A stretch of DNA of 64,000 bases, taken from contig JAKSIM010000006.1 of NCBI GenBank assembly GCA_024398845.1, positions 19,652-83,651 on the forward strand, in the 5' to 3' direction. Positions 17,477-26,411 of this stretch are shown here, one piece after another; positions within the stretch are counted from its first letter, which is position 1; the number at the start of each line of letters is the position of its first letter. Both the position numbers and the translations under genes were made by a program. The stretch comes from Fibrobacter sp. GTDB lineage: Bacteria > Fibrobacterota > Fibrobacteria > Fibrobacterales > Fibrobacteraceae. The notes below the pieces were generated by a model. That model made no database searches and was not told where the DNA came from. It was given only the letters and a program-made list of their open reading frames with translations.

Positions 17477-18286
17477 TCAAATCGTTATAGGGTCCTTGCC
17501 TTCGTATTCCTTTAGGCGGTCTTCTATGGTACCACGGGGGGCATTCTTCAAAAAACGAACAATTCGCTGCATTAGAGGGCGCCAACTTCCATTAGTCACA
17601 TGAACGGCAAATGGCTTTTTCTTGGAAGGATTCAAACTGGGGAGAAAAACATCTCCAGAGTAAATCGTCACCCCATCTTCTAGATTCTGCATTTCGTTCT
17701 TATACCGGAAACCATACTTCTGCGCCGCATGAGCATAAACATGGGGCGAAATGTTCTGAATATTCAATTGACCATCGGGCAAAATGAACTTTTGAGTTTC
17801 GTAATATTCCATGCAACTCTTGACAAAAGAATGATTGGGTTCAGCCCCAAAAATCGCAGCCTGCAACGCCATGCCAGGAATTATAATTTGATTCGGATCC
17901 TTCTTTGTACCATCCTCATTCAGGAATTTCCAAGAACGATTTTTCTTAAAGTGAGAAGTATACTCCACATTCGTAAAGTAACGATTGTTCAAGAACGGAT
18001 CGAAGTTCTGAAACATAAACACATCGGTATCGCAGTATATGCCACCTTCATGATATACCGCATACAACCTGATGTAGTCGCTAATAAAAGCCCACTTAGA
18101 AACGCTGGCCGCCTCACGCAGATAAGGAACGCTCTCAATAATGTCTTTGCATTTTTCCATTCCCCAATTGACAATTTCATAGTCGGGACATTGGCGTTTC
18201 CAGCTATCGACACAAAGTTGCGAAAGCGGAGGAAGAGGCGCGTTATTTTTGGAAAACCAAATAAGGTGTAACTTTTTAGGAATCAT
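17477..18286 (-). CDS. Glycosyltransferase with DXD sugar-binding motif (GT32 / OCH1-like)
   Basis: 269-residue GT32-type enzyme: the hallmark start IPKKLHLIWF, then WAFISDYIRLYAVYHEGG and the DXD motif in IYCDTDVFMF. Bacterial members add hexoses in capsule or O-antigen synthesis. The gene begins 35 bases after the Wzx-type gene, but an extra TAAATT -10 box lies only 6 bases before the ATG and there is no Shine-Dalgarno sequence, so an internal leaderless promoter may serve the last four genes of the cluster. Confidence 0.85.
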   Translation of the reverse strand: MIPKKLHLIWFSKNNAPLPPLSQLCVDSWKRQCPDYEIVNWGMEKCKDIIESVPYLREAASVSKWAFISDYIRLYAVYHEGGIYCDTDVFMFQNFDPFLNNRYFTNVEYTSHFKKNRSWKFLNEDGTKKDPNQIIIPGMALQAAIFGAEPNHSFVKSCMEYYETQKFILPDGQLNIQNISPHVYAHAAQKYGFRYKNEMQNLEDGVTIYSGDVFLPSLNPSKKKPFAVHVTNGSWRPLMQRIVRFLKNAPRGTIEDRLKEYEGKDPITI

Positions 18287-18292
18287 TTCACA

Positions 18293-18298
18293 AATTTA
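18293..18298 (-). promoter_or_regulatory. -10 box of GT32 gene, leaderless-type internal promoter
   Basis: TAAATT on the minus strand, six bases before the ATG at 18286, inside the polysaccharide cluster. No clear -35 hexamer. Confidence 0.4.
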
Positions 18299-18321
18299 GA
18301 AATAACTCCCAAAGTAAGAGT

Positions 18322-19782
18322 CTATTCCAAATTTTTTGGAGGCTTTTCTGCCGCCCTCTTCACCAACAGATAAACCAAAGCTGATGCGGAAGACGCAAAT
18401 ATCACTATTTTCAGCCACAACTCCGGATTAAACACGGTATTCAGCAAAATGAACAAGACAAGCAGGGCAACAGACCAAGCCAATTGAACAAACAGTCCAC
18501 GGCGATAGGGCCATAACTTGTGGCGGATTAATTCCACGTTCATCCAAATTCCTTGGAAAATCTGGAAACTCAAAGTAGAAAGCGCAGCCCCCACCAAGCC
18601 GAACATGGGAATCAAAAGCAGGTTCAGCGTCACCGCCAAAATCAGGGAATACACGTTCAATTTCAAAAGGAACTTGCTCTTGCCCATACCGTTCAGAATC
18701 ATTCCCGTAAAGCAGAAGGAGCCATCGAACAACCCAGCAAATAGCAGAATTCCCAAGACTTCGGGATTCTGTACAAATTCCTTACCAGCAAGCATTAAGG
18801 TCTCTTCGGGGAACAAGACAATAAAAAAGCCAATGCCAATCTGAATAGTCGAAATCAGTGAAACGCAATAGGAATACACATGAGGCAGGTTGCGTTTCAT
18901 CTTCTCGGGTTCCATGCCGGCAACCACGGGGAACAAAATAGAATTGAAGTTCTGCCTTACAGTCTTAATAGCGTTGGATATAGTCACCATGATGGCGTAT
19001 ACGCCAGCGTTTTCGGGGCCAAGCAGCACAAGAACCATCCACAAGTCCGCTCTCAAGAGGAACGCCACAACAAATTCCGAAAATCCTATGGGCAACGAAA
19101 AAGAAAGCAGAGCCTTAGGAATCTTGGTTTCAGTTATCCACTTCAATCCCGGGAACTGCCTTGGCATAATAAAAACATAAAGAATGACAGCAATCATATT
19201 TGCTGCAAACAAACCCATCGGCAAAGAAAGAGCCTTATCATCCGTCACAAAGAAAATTACCAAAGCAATCAAGGGAGCAAAGGTAAATACAGCAAAATCA
19301 TTGATAAAAATTCGATACTGCGGTTTTCTGTTCCCCTCGGACGCACCTGCAAAAATCAGGTTAAACACCCAAGGTATAATGGACACAATATAAAAGATTA
19401 TTTCTTGGGGAGAAAGGGACTCAAGGCCAGAAAAAACCGTGTAGGAACCAGTCAAGGCCATCACGGCAATTACAGAAAAAACAATTATTGCAAAAATCAG
19501 GCCCCACCGTAAAGATTCGGCAATACCTTCAAACCAGAGGCGACCATGAAGTTTGTTCTGAGGTACATACCAGGTAAGGCCTTTATCTAGGCCTAGTACC
19601 GCAGCACGACTCATCATGGCAACCCAAAGTTGGGTAGAAATATAAATGCCAAAGGCCTCCTTTCCAAAATAGCGGGCCACAACAAAATTAAGGGCAGGGC
19701 CAGACACCTTCAGCACAGCGCCAAAGATGTTCAGCAACGAACTTCGCAAAAGAAATTTTTGATCGTTTTCAATAGAAGACAT
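18322..19782 (-). CDS. Oligosaccharide flippase, Wzx/MATE-like (polysaccharide biosynthesis protein)
   Basis: 486-residue polytopic membrane protein with about 12-14 hydrophobic helices, in the MOP superfamily of lipid-linked oligosaccharide flippases. Visible features are an N-terminal helix with NFVVARYFGKEAFG, close to the family pattern for the first helix pair, and the mid-protein stretch IGFSEFVVAFLLRADLWMV. Predicted to move undecaprenyl-linked repeat units across the inner membrane for the glycan made by the surrounding transferases. Its ATG overlaps the stop of the upstream GT2 gene by one base. No Wzy polymerase was recognised in this stretch. Confidence 0.88.
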   Translation of the reverse strand: MSSIENDQKFLLRSSLLNIFGAVLKVSGPALNFVVARYFGKEAFGIYISTQLWVAMMSRAAVLGLDKGLTWYVPQNKLHGRLWFEGIAESLRWGLIFAIIVFSVIAVMALTGSYTVFSGLESLSPQEIIFYIVSIIPWVFNLIFAGASEGNRKPQYRIFINDFAVFTFAPLIALVIFFVTDDKALSLPMGLFAANMIAVILYVFIMPRQFPGLKWITETKIPKALLSFSLPIGFSEFVVAFLLRADLWMVLVLLGPENAGVYAIMVTISNAIKTVRQNFNSILFPVVAGMEPEKMKRNLPHVYSYCVSLISTIQIGIGFFIVLFPEETLMLAGKEFVQNPEVLGILLFAGLFDGSFCFTGMILNGMGKSKFLLKLNVYSLILAVTLNLLLIPMFGLVGAALSTLSFQIFQGIWMNVELIRHKLWPYRRGLFVQLAWSVALLVLFILLNTVFNPELWLKIVIFASSASALVYLLVKRAAEKPPKNLE

Positions 19783-20657
19783 TAACGACCCTTTTCAATA
19801 TCCTGCAAAATGTCCAATAACACTTCAGATGATTTTAAATAGTGGGTATAGAAAAATATCTGTTTTTTGCGAGAGCCCTTACATACAGAATTAGTAGATG
19901 CATTTTCCATGTGGTAAATTTTTAAAGCAGGATTATACACCATCAGCATTCCGTCACGAAGCATCTGGGCAAAAAGGATATCCTCTTCCTGGTATAGGAA
20001 CGTATTGGGATTCAAACCTTCATACCGAGCCACAAAAACAGGCGAGAAAACCAGACAGCAACCATGCAGTTCCACGTTTTCCTGACGTCGGTCATTGGCA
20101 GGCTGCGAAACATGGGGACCAGGTCCCAGACGATCCGCAATAAAGGAATACAAGGTATCAAAGAACCCCAAATGCAAAATATTGCGCATTCGACGACGAC
20201 GCCAGCGAGCCCGCTTTTTCTGGAGTTCCGCAACAGTCATTAACGAACTCTTTACAGGATTGGGGTTAAGCCCATTGGGGCAATGAATTTCAGGCCCCAG
20301 AACGGCAAAGTGACTCTGATTGAATTCGTCTTCGATTACCTTGCAAAAATCATCCTGAATCAAATAGGTATCGTTATTCATCATTACGATAAAATCGCAT
20401 GACTTTTCACGTTTTAAATACTGAAAGCCGACATTATTCCCTCTGGCAAAACCAACATTCTCCTTGTTCAAGATAACCGACACATGCTCTTTTCCAGCAA
20501 AAATCCGCTGTATTTCGGGGCCGGACTTGTTTGGGGAACAATTGTCAACAACAACAATTTCAAAATTTTCGGCATCCACCCTTTCAAGGATTGAAGCCAC
20601 GCATTTTTCGGTTTCAGCAACCACATTGTAATGAAGAATGACGAAACCAAATCGCAT
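19782..20657 (-). CDS. Glycosyltransferase family 2 (rhamnosyltransferase-like)
   Basis: 291-residue GT-A enzyme: strand FVILHYN, nucleotide-binding DNCSPNKSG, NVGFARGNNVGF and the metal motif MMNNDTY, the set found in the WcaA/rhamnosyltransferase-like GT2 group. A downstream YQEEDILF corresponds to the ED catalytic base region. It is the first gene of the minus-strand polysaccharide cluster; the start has AGGG upstream, and a U-tailed hairpin lies in the intergenic region ahead of it. Donor sugar unknown. Confidence 0.87.
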   Translation of the reverse strand: MRFGFVILHYNVVAETEKCVASILERVDAENFEIVVVDNCSPNKSGPEIQRIFAGKEHVSVILNKENVGFARGNNVGFQYLKREKSCDFIVMMNNDTYLIQDDFCKVIEDEFNQSHFAVLGPEIHCPNGLNPNPVKSSLMTVAELQKKRARWRRRRMRNILHLGFFDTLYSFIADRLGPGPHVSQPANDRRQENVELHGCCLVFSPVFVARYEGLNPNTFLYQEEDILFAQMLRDGMLMVYNPALKIYHMENASTNSVCKGSRKKQIFFYTHYLKSSEVLLDILQDIEKGR

Positions 20658-20709
20658 GAATACCCTAATTGTTGAATTAAATTAAAAACCACGACAAAGT
20701 TAAGATTTT

Positions 20710-20731
20710 TTTTACCCCTAACGAGGTAAAA
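20710..20731 (-). terminator. Hairpin with U-tract ahead of the polysaccharide cluster
   Basis: Perfect 7-bp arms TTTTACC/GGTAAAA with an 8-base loop; on the minus strand a T8 tract follows. It lies 53 bases upstream of the first polysaccharide gene and may be a leader attenuator, or an operator between the divergent genes. Confidence 0.4.
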
Positions 20732-20756
20732 TTCCATTTTCTTTCCCATCTTTTAC

Positions 20757-20762
20757 TACATT
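20757..20762 (+). promoter_or_regulatory. -10 box of SRPBCC gene, leaderless-type
   Basis: TACATT followed by 8 bases and the ATG at 20771; a weak TTCCAT lies 19 bases upstream. No Shine-Dalgarno sequence. Confidence 0.4.
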
Positions 20763-20770
20763 TTGTGTAT

Positions 20771-21265
20771 ATGGTTCAGTTTAGTCAGACTTCATGGCAA
20801 GAATATTCCCTCGCAAACCTGCTGGGAACACTCAATTATGCGCCCATGAAGTTGACAATCGGCACAACACCTGTGCTGTACTACACTCTCCCGCAATCTC
20901 TAGAAAAGGGCGATTTAATTAAGTACACCCTTATGGTGGGCTTTAAAAAGATAACCTGGACAGGTTGTATCGCCGCAGTAAACGGCTATTCCATTACAGT
21001 CCGTCTGGGAAGTGGTCCCTTCCGCGGTTTTAACGCGAAACACGAATTTGAATCCGACGGAAGCCTTACCCGCTGTTACGATGAATTTTCTTTCCAGGGA
21101 TTCCAGAATATCTCCGAAGACTTGTTTGCAGACATTATATCCAAGGCCGGTCTTGTATATGCTATCGCCAGCCGCAAGGAAACGCAAAGCCTTATAACCG
21201 CCCTCGCCGACAAAAAGCAGACCCAGGCCATCAGCGCACTGGATCAATCCGCTACCGCAGGTTAA
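20771..21265 (+). CDS. SRPBCC/START-like domain protein
   Basis: 164-residue soluble protein. The pattern GFKKITWTGCI, then RLGSGPFRGFNAKHEFE and YDEFSFQGF, is that of SRPBCC-fold ligand-binding proteins, the group of polyketide cyclase and coenzyme-Q-binding-like proteins in which a Gly-Pro-Phe turn precedes the curved sheet. A hydrophobic small-molecule ligand such as a quinone is plausible because the next gene is a UbiD-family decarboxylase 21 bases downstream, but this is inference. A GTG two codons upstream is an alternative start; ATG at 20771 fits the close -10 box. Confidence 0.65.
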   Translation: MVQFSQTSWQEYSLANLLGTLNYAPMKLTIGTTPVLYYTLPQSLEKGDLIKYTLMVGFKKITWTGCIAAVNGYSITVRLGSGPFRGFNAKHEFESDGSLTRCYDEFSFQGFQNISEDLFADIISKAGLVYAIASRKETQSLITALADKKQTQAISALDQSATAG

Positions 21266-21286
21266 AGCCAACCGGGTGGAGGCTCC

Positions 21287-23149
21287 ATGTACAATTCTCT
21301 TGAACAGGCTCTGCTGGACTTAGAAAAAGCAGGCATGCTTAAACGTATCCACGAGGAAGTGGATACGTATCTGGAGATGGCCGAAATTGCACGCGAAGCT
21401 TTTGACAACAACGGTCCTGCGCTCCTGTTCGAAAAAGTCAAGGGAAGCAAGTTTCAGGCCGCCGCCAACATATTCGGTTCACGCGAGCGCATTGAATTTT
21501 TATTCCGCGATACGTTAAAGTCTACGCAGGCCGCCGTCCAGTTCAAATCAAATCCAGTTGAATTCTTCAAGAGGTTCAACCCCGCTGAACTGACACGAGC
21601 CGCCTTTGCGGGAATGCGCGCCCTCCCCAAGAAGAGCGGAAGCATACGTGACTTTGAGGAATGCACCCTCGCTGACCTGCCGCAAATTGTGAGTTGGCCC
21701 GAAGATGGCGGGGCCTTCATCACGCTCCCGCAGGTGGCCACACGCCCAAGCGAAAACGCAGGAATCTTGCAGACCAATGTCGGCATGTACCGTGTGCAAA
21801 TTTCGGGCAACGATTACCAGAAGGCCGAAGGCGTGTTCTGCGGCGAATGCGGGCTCCACTACCAAATCAAGCGCGACATCGCTCGCCACCACCAGAAAGC
21901 GATTGACGAAGGCCGCCCTCTCAAGGTGAGCATCTTTATTGGAGGCGCTCCGGCCCATACCATCGCTGCAGTCATGCCCATGCCCGAGAATCTCTCGGAA
22001 CTCGTTTTTGCAGGCATGCTCGGCGGAAGGCGATTCCGTTACTTTATTCATGATGGCTACGTTATTTCGAGCGACGCTGATTTTTGCATTCTAGGCGAAA
22101 TGGCAAGCGACTTGAAACCCGAAGGACCTTTCGGCGACCACGTGGGGTACTATTCCGGCAAGCACCCGTTCCCTTACCTCAATGTGAAAAAGGTCCTCTG
22201 CAAAAAAGGAGCCATTTACCCGTTTACCGTCGTAGGGCGCCCACCCAAAGAAGACACGCTCTTTGGAGAATTCATCCATGAGATTACGCGGCCCATGGTT
22301 CCCGCCTCCATCCCCGGCGTACACGCCGTACACGCCGTCGATGCCGCCGGAGTACACCCGCTTTGCCTCGCCCTCGGAAGTGAGCGATTCCGCCCGTACG
22401 CCTCCCCCGCCGAACGCGAACCCATGGAACTTTTAAAAACGGCAAACGCACTGCTCGGTTTTAACCAAGTTTCGCTCAGCAAATACCTGATGCTTGCCGC
22501 CAAAGAAGATTGCCCGAACTTAAATGTCAACGATATTCCAGCCTTCTTTACGCACCTCTTGGAGCGCGTCGATTTCAAGCGCGACCTGCATTTTCAAACG
22601 TCCACAACTATCGACACGCTAGACTATACGGGAACATCGCTCAATCACGGTTCTAAACTCGTAATGGTCGCCGCAGGAGCCAAGCGCCGCGAACTTCGCA
22701 AATTTGCAAGTGATTTAAATTCGCTACAGCTTCCGGCCAATTTCACAAACGCACGTATTGCCATGTCTGGCGTTATCGCCATTCAATGGATCGGAAGCGA
22801 CGTGAACTCAGGAATTAACGAACTGCGCGAAGCACTCGCCCGCTGGGAATTCCACGAAAATTACCCATGGGTAAGCATCGTAGACGACACATCCACCATC
22901 AATTTAGAAGCCAATGACTGCCAGAGTCTCAATGACTTTTTATGGATGACCTTTACGCGTTCCAATCCGGCACAAGACATTTATGGCGTAAACGAGCACT
23001 TTATAGACAAGCATTGGGCCATTGACGCCCCCATGATTGTTGACGCACGCATTAAGCCGCGCCATCAAAAAGTTTTGAGCGTTTCTACGCAAGTCAAAAC
23101 ACGCGCCAAGCAAATCTTGCAAAAAGCAGGTATCGGGAGGAGCGCCTAA
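21287..23149 (+). CDS. UbiD family decarboxylase
   Basis: 620-residue prenylated-FMN-dependent (de)carboxylase, longer than E. coli UbiD (about 497) because of an extended C-terminal part. Family features include the N-terminal DLEKAGMLKRIHEEVD, the ALLFEKVKGS stretch, GGAPAHTIAA, and the central FGDHVGYYSG and FTVVGRPPKEDT segments with acidic catalytic residues. It may act in quinone synthesis or on an aromatic acid; the substrate is not determined. Start ATG has GGTGGAGG upstream. The stop overlaps the next ATG by one base. A UbiX flavin prenyltransferase is not in the window. Confidence 0.9.
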   Translation: MYNSLEQALLDLEKAGMLKRIHEEVDTYLEMAEIAREAFDNNGPALLFEKVKGSKFQAAANIFGSRERIEFLFRDTLKSTQAAVQFKSNPVEFFKRFNPAELTRAAFAGMRALPKKSGSIRDFEECTLADLPQIVSWPEDGGAFITLPQVATRPSENAGILQTNVGMYRVQISGNDYQKAEGVFCGECGLHYQIKRDIARHHQKAIDEGRPLKVSIFIGGAPAHTIAAVMPMPENLSELVFAGMLGGRRFRYFIHDGYVISSDADFCILGEMASDLKPEGPFGDHVGYYSGKHPFPYLNVKKVLCKKGAIYPFTVVGRPPKEDTLFGEFIHEITRPMVPASIPGVHAVHAVDAAGVHPLCLALGSERFRPYASPAEREPMELLKTANALLGFNQVSLSKYLMLAAKEDCPNLNVNDIPAFFTHLLERVDFKRDLHFQTSTTIDTLDYTGTSLNHGSKLVMVAAGAKRRELRKFASDLNSLQLPANFTNARIAMSGVIAIQWIGSDVNSGINELREALARWEFHENYPWVSIVDDTSTINLEANDCQSLNDFLWMTFTRSNPAQDIYGVNEHFIDKHWAIDAPMIVDARIKPRHQKVLSVSTQVKTRAKQILQKAGIGRSA

Positions 23150-24798
23150 TGCGATTTACCTACGCCGGAGTCTGTTCAAAATTATTAACGGCCATTTTAT
23201 TTATGGCCATTTCGGGTGCATTCGCAAGCGAAAGCGCTCCAAGCATCGAAAGCCACTGCGGCACCATGCATGCCGTTCAAGCGCACGCTAAGAACAAAGG
23301 AAAAAACATCGTTGCAAGAACCTACCCAGGGCAATGCAAAGTAGAAGACTACTACGATTCTGTCTACACGCGCAAAACAGATCACTTTGAAATATTCTAC
23401 ACCCTCAAAGGCGTGCATGCAACCACAAAAGCATTCGTTGACAGCGTTGCCACCGATATGGAAATGGCTTGGAATTTTCACGTCAACAAAATGGGCATGA
23501 AAAATCCAATTGCCACAACCCAAACTTACCATTACCAAAAACCAATTGAGCCGGGGCTTTACCCCATTGAAATCGTCGATTTAAACAATGTTCGAAATTC
23601 CGACATCGTTGGTACTGACGGCTGTACAAGCGGTTGCTTTGGAATTACGCATCCCACCGACAACAGCGACCCGCAGAAAACTCAAATTTTTTTGGACAAC
23701 GATTTTTACTTCGTCCCTACATACAACATAAAATATGGCAACATAAGCATCAACGGCAAAAATTGCACATACCCGGAACCTTCAGCGCCTCTTATTAGCT
23801 ACGACCGAGACTACACAAAAAAATGGGGTCTCGGAATTCGCGTCACGGCATTCCATGAATTGTATCACGCCGTACAACTACGCTACATGGATTTCAGGGT
23901 TCATTGGTCATTTTGGTTTGAAGCCTCCGCCTCGGGCGTCGAAGAAATCACAGCTCCAGATATTGACGACTACATTTCTCATATAAGCCAAATCTTTTAC
24001 ACTCCAGGATTCCCTCTGGATCAAATGGAAGATTCCTACGCCATGGGAATTCTATACCTTTACTTGTACAATCATTACGATAAACATTTTGACAAAAAAA
24101 TTTGGGAGGGATTCGCTAAAAATCCCAATACCGATTTCAAGGAACAACTATCAAATCTATTCAAATCCAAAAATTTATCGGCAGACAGTATCTTTCACGA
24201 TTTCATCACTCGACTTGCATTTTCGGGAAGCCGCAGCAATGCAGTTGATTCGTCTTATTGGATATGCAAAGATCAGCCTCAATGGCCCAGCGCTAGATTC
24301 TTCACAAATGAAGCCACCAGCCCAAAAATTGAGCCATTCTCTTATTACTATTACAGCGGCATTGACATGGATTTGTCCCATTACATAGGGAAAGCCAGCG
24401 TCATTCAGTATCATCACGACAAAGCCTCTATTAAACCTATTGTCAATACCGCAAGCCTCGACACCATTCAAAGTCAAGTAAACTCCTACGATTCCCTCGT
24501 ATGGGTTTTTAGCAGGTTTGAAGCATCACAGCCCATCCCCGCAGAAGTTCGCGATTCCACATTTAAAGCATACCCCACGCCCTGGCGCAGCGGAAATCTA
24601 TGTTTTTCACCACTTCCGTTAGACAAAGACTTCATTGAAATTCGCACTCGTCGCGGAGACCTTGTGATGCGCGAACCATACACAACCGCAACGCATTGCA
24701 TTGACGAAGCTACCGTAAAATCAAATATGCGACCGGGGCTTTACCGATTCCGTGCAGGTACAAAAGGCAAGACCAAAGATATTCTGATTATATACTGA
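23149..24798 (+). CDS. Secreted HExxH metalloprotease with type IX-like C-terminal tail
   Basis: 549-residue exported protein. Signal peptide of about 27 residues (ending GAFASE), a catalytic region with zinc motif HELYH at residues 236-240 and a likely third ligand Glu258 in WFEASASG, as in the MXAN_6640-type putative metalloproteases. The last 85 residues are strand-rich with KAYPTPWRS, a middle LVMREPY and a final PGLYRFRA...KDILIIY, which is the layout of C-terminal sorting domains of type IX secretion substrates. The gene overlaps the UbiD stop by one base though the functions look unrelated. The substrate is unknown; protease activity is inferred. Confidence 0.75.
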   Translation: MRFTYAGVCSKLLTAILFMAISGAFASESAPSIESHCGTMHAVQAHAKNKGKNIVARTYPGQCKVEDYYDSVYTRKTDHFEIFYTLKGVHATTKAFVDSVATDMEMAWNFHVNKMGMKNPIATTQTYHYQKPIEPGLYPIEIVDLNNVRNSDIVGTDGCTSGCFGITHPTDNSDPQKTQIFLDNDFYFVPTYNIKYGNISINGKNCTYPEPSAPLISYDRDYTKKWGLGIRVTAFHELYHAVQLRYMDFRVHWSFWFEASASGVEEITAPDIDDYISHISQIFYTPGFPLDQMEDSYAMGILYLYLYNHYDKHFDKKIWEGFAKNPNTDFKEQLSNLFKSKNLSADSIFHDFITRLAFSGSRSNAVDSSYWICKDQPQWPSARFFTNEATSPKIEPFSYYYYSGIDMDLSHYIGKASVIQYHHDKASIKPIVNTASLDTIQSQVNSYDSLVWVFSRFEASQPIPAEVRDSTFKAYPTPWRSGNLCFSPLPLDKDFIEIRTRRGDLVMREPYTTATHCIDEATVKSNMRPGLYRFRAGTKGKTKDILIIY

Positions 24799-24812
24799 TT
24801 TAAGCCGGTATA

Positions 24813-26402
24813 TTACAGCAGTTCGCCAATCCAGGGGAACAAATTATTTTTCTTTTCGAGGACTTCCAACAAACGTGAATCTAGTTGCGAGGCTGTTGCA
24901 GCCGCATAAAGAGCGCACACGTTTTCGTAATGTCCGTTTTGACGAGCACGGGCATATTCCGCAGCAGACTTGTTGTGAATCATAAACGCCCAGTCCGACG
25001 CCTGGAACAGCACTAATTCGCGGGCCATTTGTGCCAAAAAACGTTTTTGCAAACGGCCACGAGAAGAATCTGCAACTTTATTTACGCGACACTGCAAATC
25101 GTCCAACATTCTGCGCATGCGGAAGAACAGCGGGTAAGCCCAGCTCACTTCATCGTTCATCCAGACCTCGCCAAAGCCGCCTTCACCCCACGAAGAGAAA
25201 ATCGGACTGTGGATATCGGGATCGGCAGACGAATGCATCGTTGATTCCAGCGAAGCCATTTCGACCACATTGGAACTCGCCGCGCGTTCGAACATACGTT
25301 CAATAAACACAGGACCTTCAAACCACCAGTGCCCAAACAGTTCCGCATCGTACGGGCAAAGAATCGAGACCTTGTTGCCTTCCATTTTCGGAAGCAATTC
25401 CGAGACGGTCGCTTCACGATTTGCCACAAACAGGCGGGCATGATCTTCAACCAGGCGAAGTGCGTTCCACGGACGGTAAATCTGCTTATCCTCGCTTCCC
25501 GTGATGCGACAATACTTGAGACCCGTTTCAATGGGAGTATCGCCAGCCATAAAGTAATCGCCCAAGTATTCTCGTTCGCGCTCGTGCGCAATATCCCTAA
25601 AGAATTCGCGATATTCAGGATGTCCGGGGTAACCCGTTTTGCGGCTCCACACTTCCATGGAACTGCTCTGCTCGCGCCCCATGCAGAAAAGTCCCGCAGG
25701 AGTCATTATGGGAGTAAACACTCCATACTTGGGAGCGGGTCTTGCCAGCAAAACGCCATGAGTTTCCAAGAAAAAATACTCAAAGCCAAATTCTGCAAGA
25801 ATAAAATCCAGGCCTTCAAAATAACCGCATTCGGGAAGCCACAAGCCTTTAGGTTTGCGCCCAAAGGCCTTTTCAAAAGCACGTACAGTCACACCCAGCT
25901 GCAAGCGAATGGCAGCAACGTCCGACTGGTACGCCGGTAAAAACGGGTGTGTGCCAACACAAGTGAGAAGTGTAAGCTTACCGCGGTCTTCCAGCAACTT
26001 AAGCGTTGGAACAATTTCGCACTTGCAGGAATTTTCCCAAGTATCAATCAAAGCCACTTGGCGACGGTAATAAAAATCAACGAGGTCGCTGCAGGCAACA
26101 TCCGACGCAACCCGAACCTTTTCTTTTTCGAGCAGTTCCAATTGTTTATGTAAATGACGGGTGAACTTGCCAAGCAAAACCTCGTCGGTCAGCATGGAAA
26201 GCAACACCGCCGATACACTTAAATTGAGCGTTCCGGGGACACCGCGTTCATCCAAGCGCCTAAGCGCCTGGACAAGCGGCAAGTAAGTCTCCGCCATTGC
26301 CTCAAAAAACCAGTTCTCTTCCAAGAACCGGTCATAATCGGGCTCGCGCACAAAAGGCAAGTGCGCATGCAACAGCAAATGAATCTTACCAGGTGCGCTC
26401 AT
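24813..26402 (-). CDS. Glycoside hydrolase family 57 (1,4-alpha-glucan branching enzyme-like)
   Basis: 529-residue cytoplasmic enzyme. Family signs are the N-terminal LLLHAHLPFVREP, the nucleophile region GLWLPECGYFEGLD (Glu) and the acid/base region CPYDAELFGHWWFEGP (Asp), which match the branching-enzyme branch of GH57. Length agrees with bacterial members of about 530. It would introduce alpha-1,6 branches into glycogen. The next upstream gene (26412-27551) codes for a DUF4912 protein and ends 9 bases before this start, so they form an operon. Confidence 0.9.
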   Translation of the reverse strand: MSAPGKIHLLLHAHLPFVREPDYDRFLEENWFFEAMAETYLPLVQALRRLDERGVPGTLNLSVSAVLLSMLTDEVLLGKFTRHLHKQLELLEKEKVRVASDVACSDLVDFYYRRQVALIDTWENSCKCEIVPTLKLLEDRGKLTLLTCVGTHPFLPAYQSDVAAIRLQLGVTVRAFEKAFGRKPKGLWLPECGYFEGLDFILAEFGFEYFFLETHGVLLARPAPKYGVFTPIMTPAGLFCMGREQSSSMEVWSRKTGYPGHPEYREFFRDIAHEREREYLGDYFMAGDTPIETGLKYCRITGSEDKQIYRPWNALRLVEDHARLFVANREATVSELLPKMEGNKVSILCPYDAELFGHWWFEGPVFIERMFERAASSNVVEMASLESTMHSSADPDIHSPIFSSWGEGGFGEVWMNDEVSWAYPLFFRMRRMLDDLQCRVNKVADSSRGRLQKRFLAQMARELVLFQASDWAFMIHNKSAAEYARARQNGHYENVCALYAAATASQLDSRLLEVLEKKNNLFPWIGELL

Positions 26403-26411
26403 CGAGACCGT

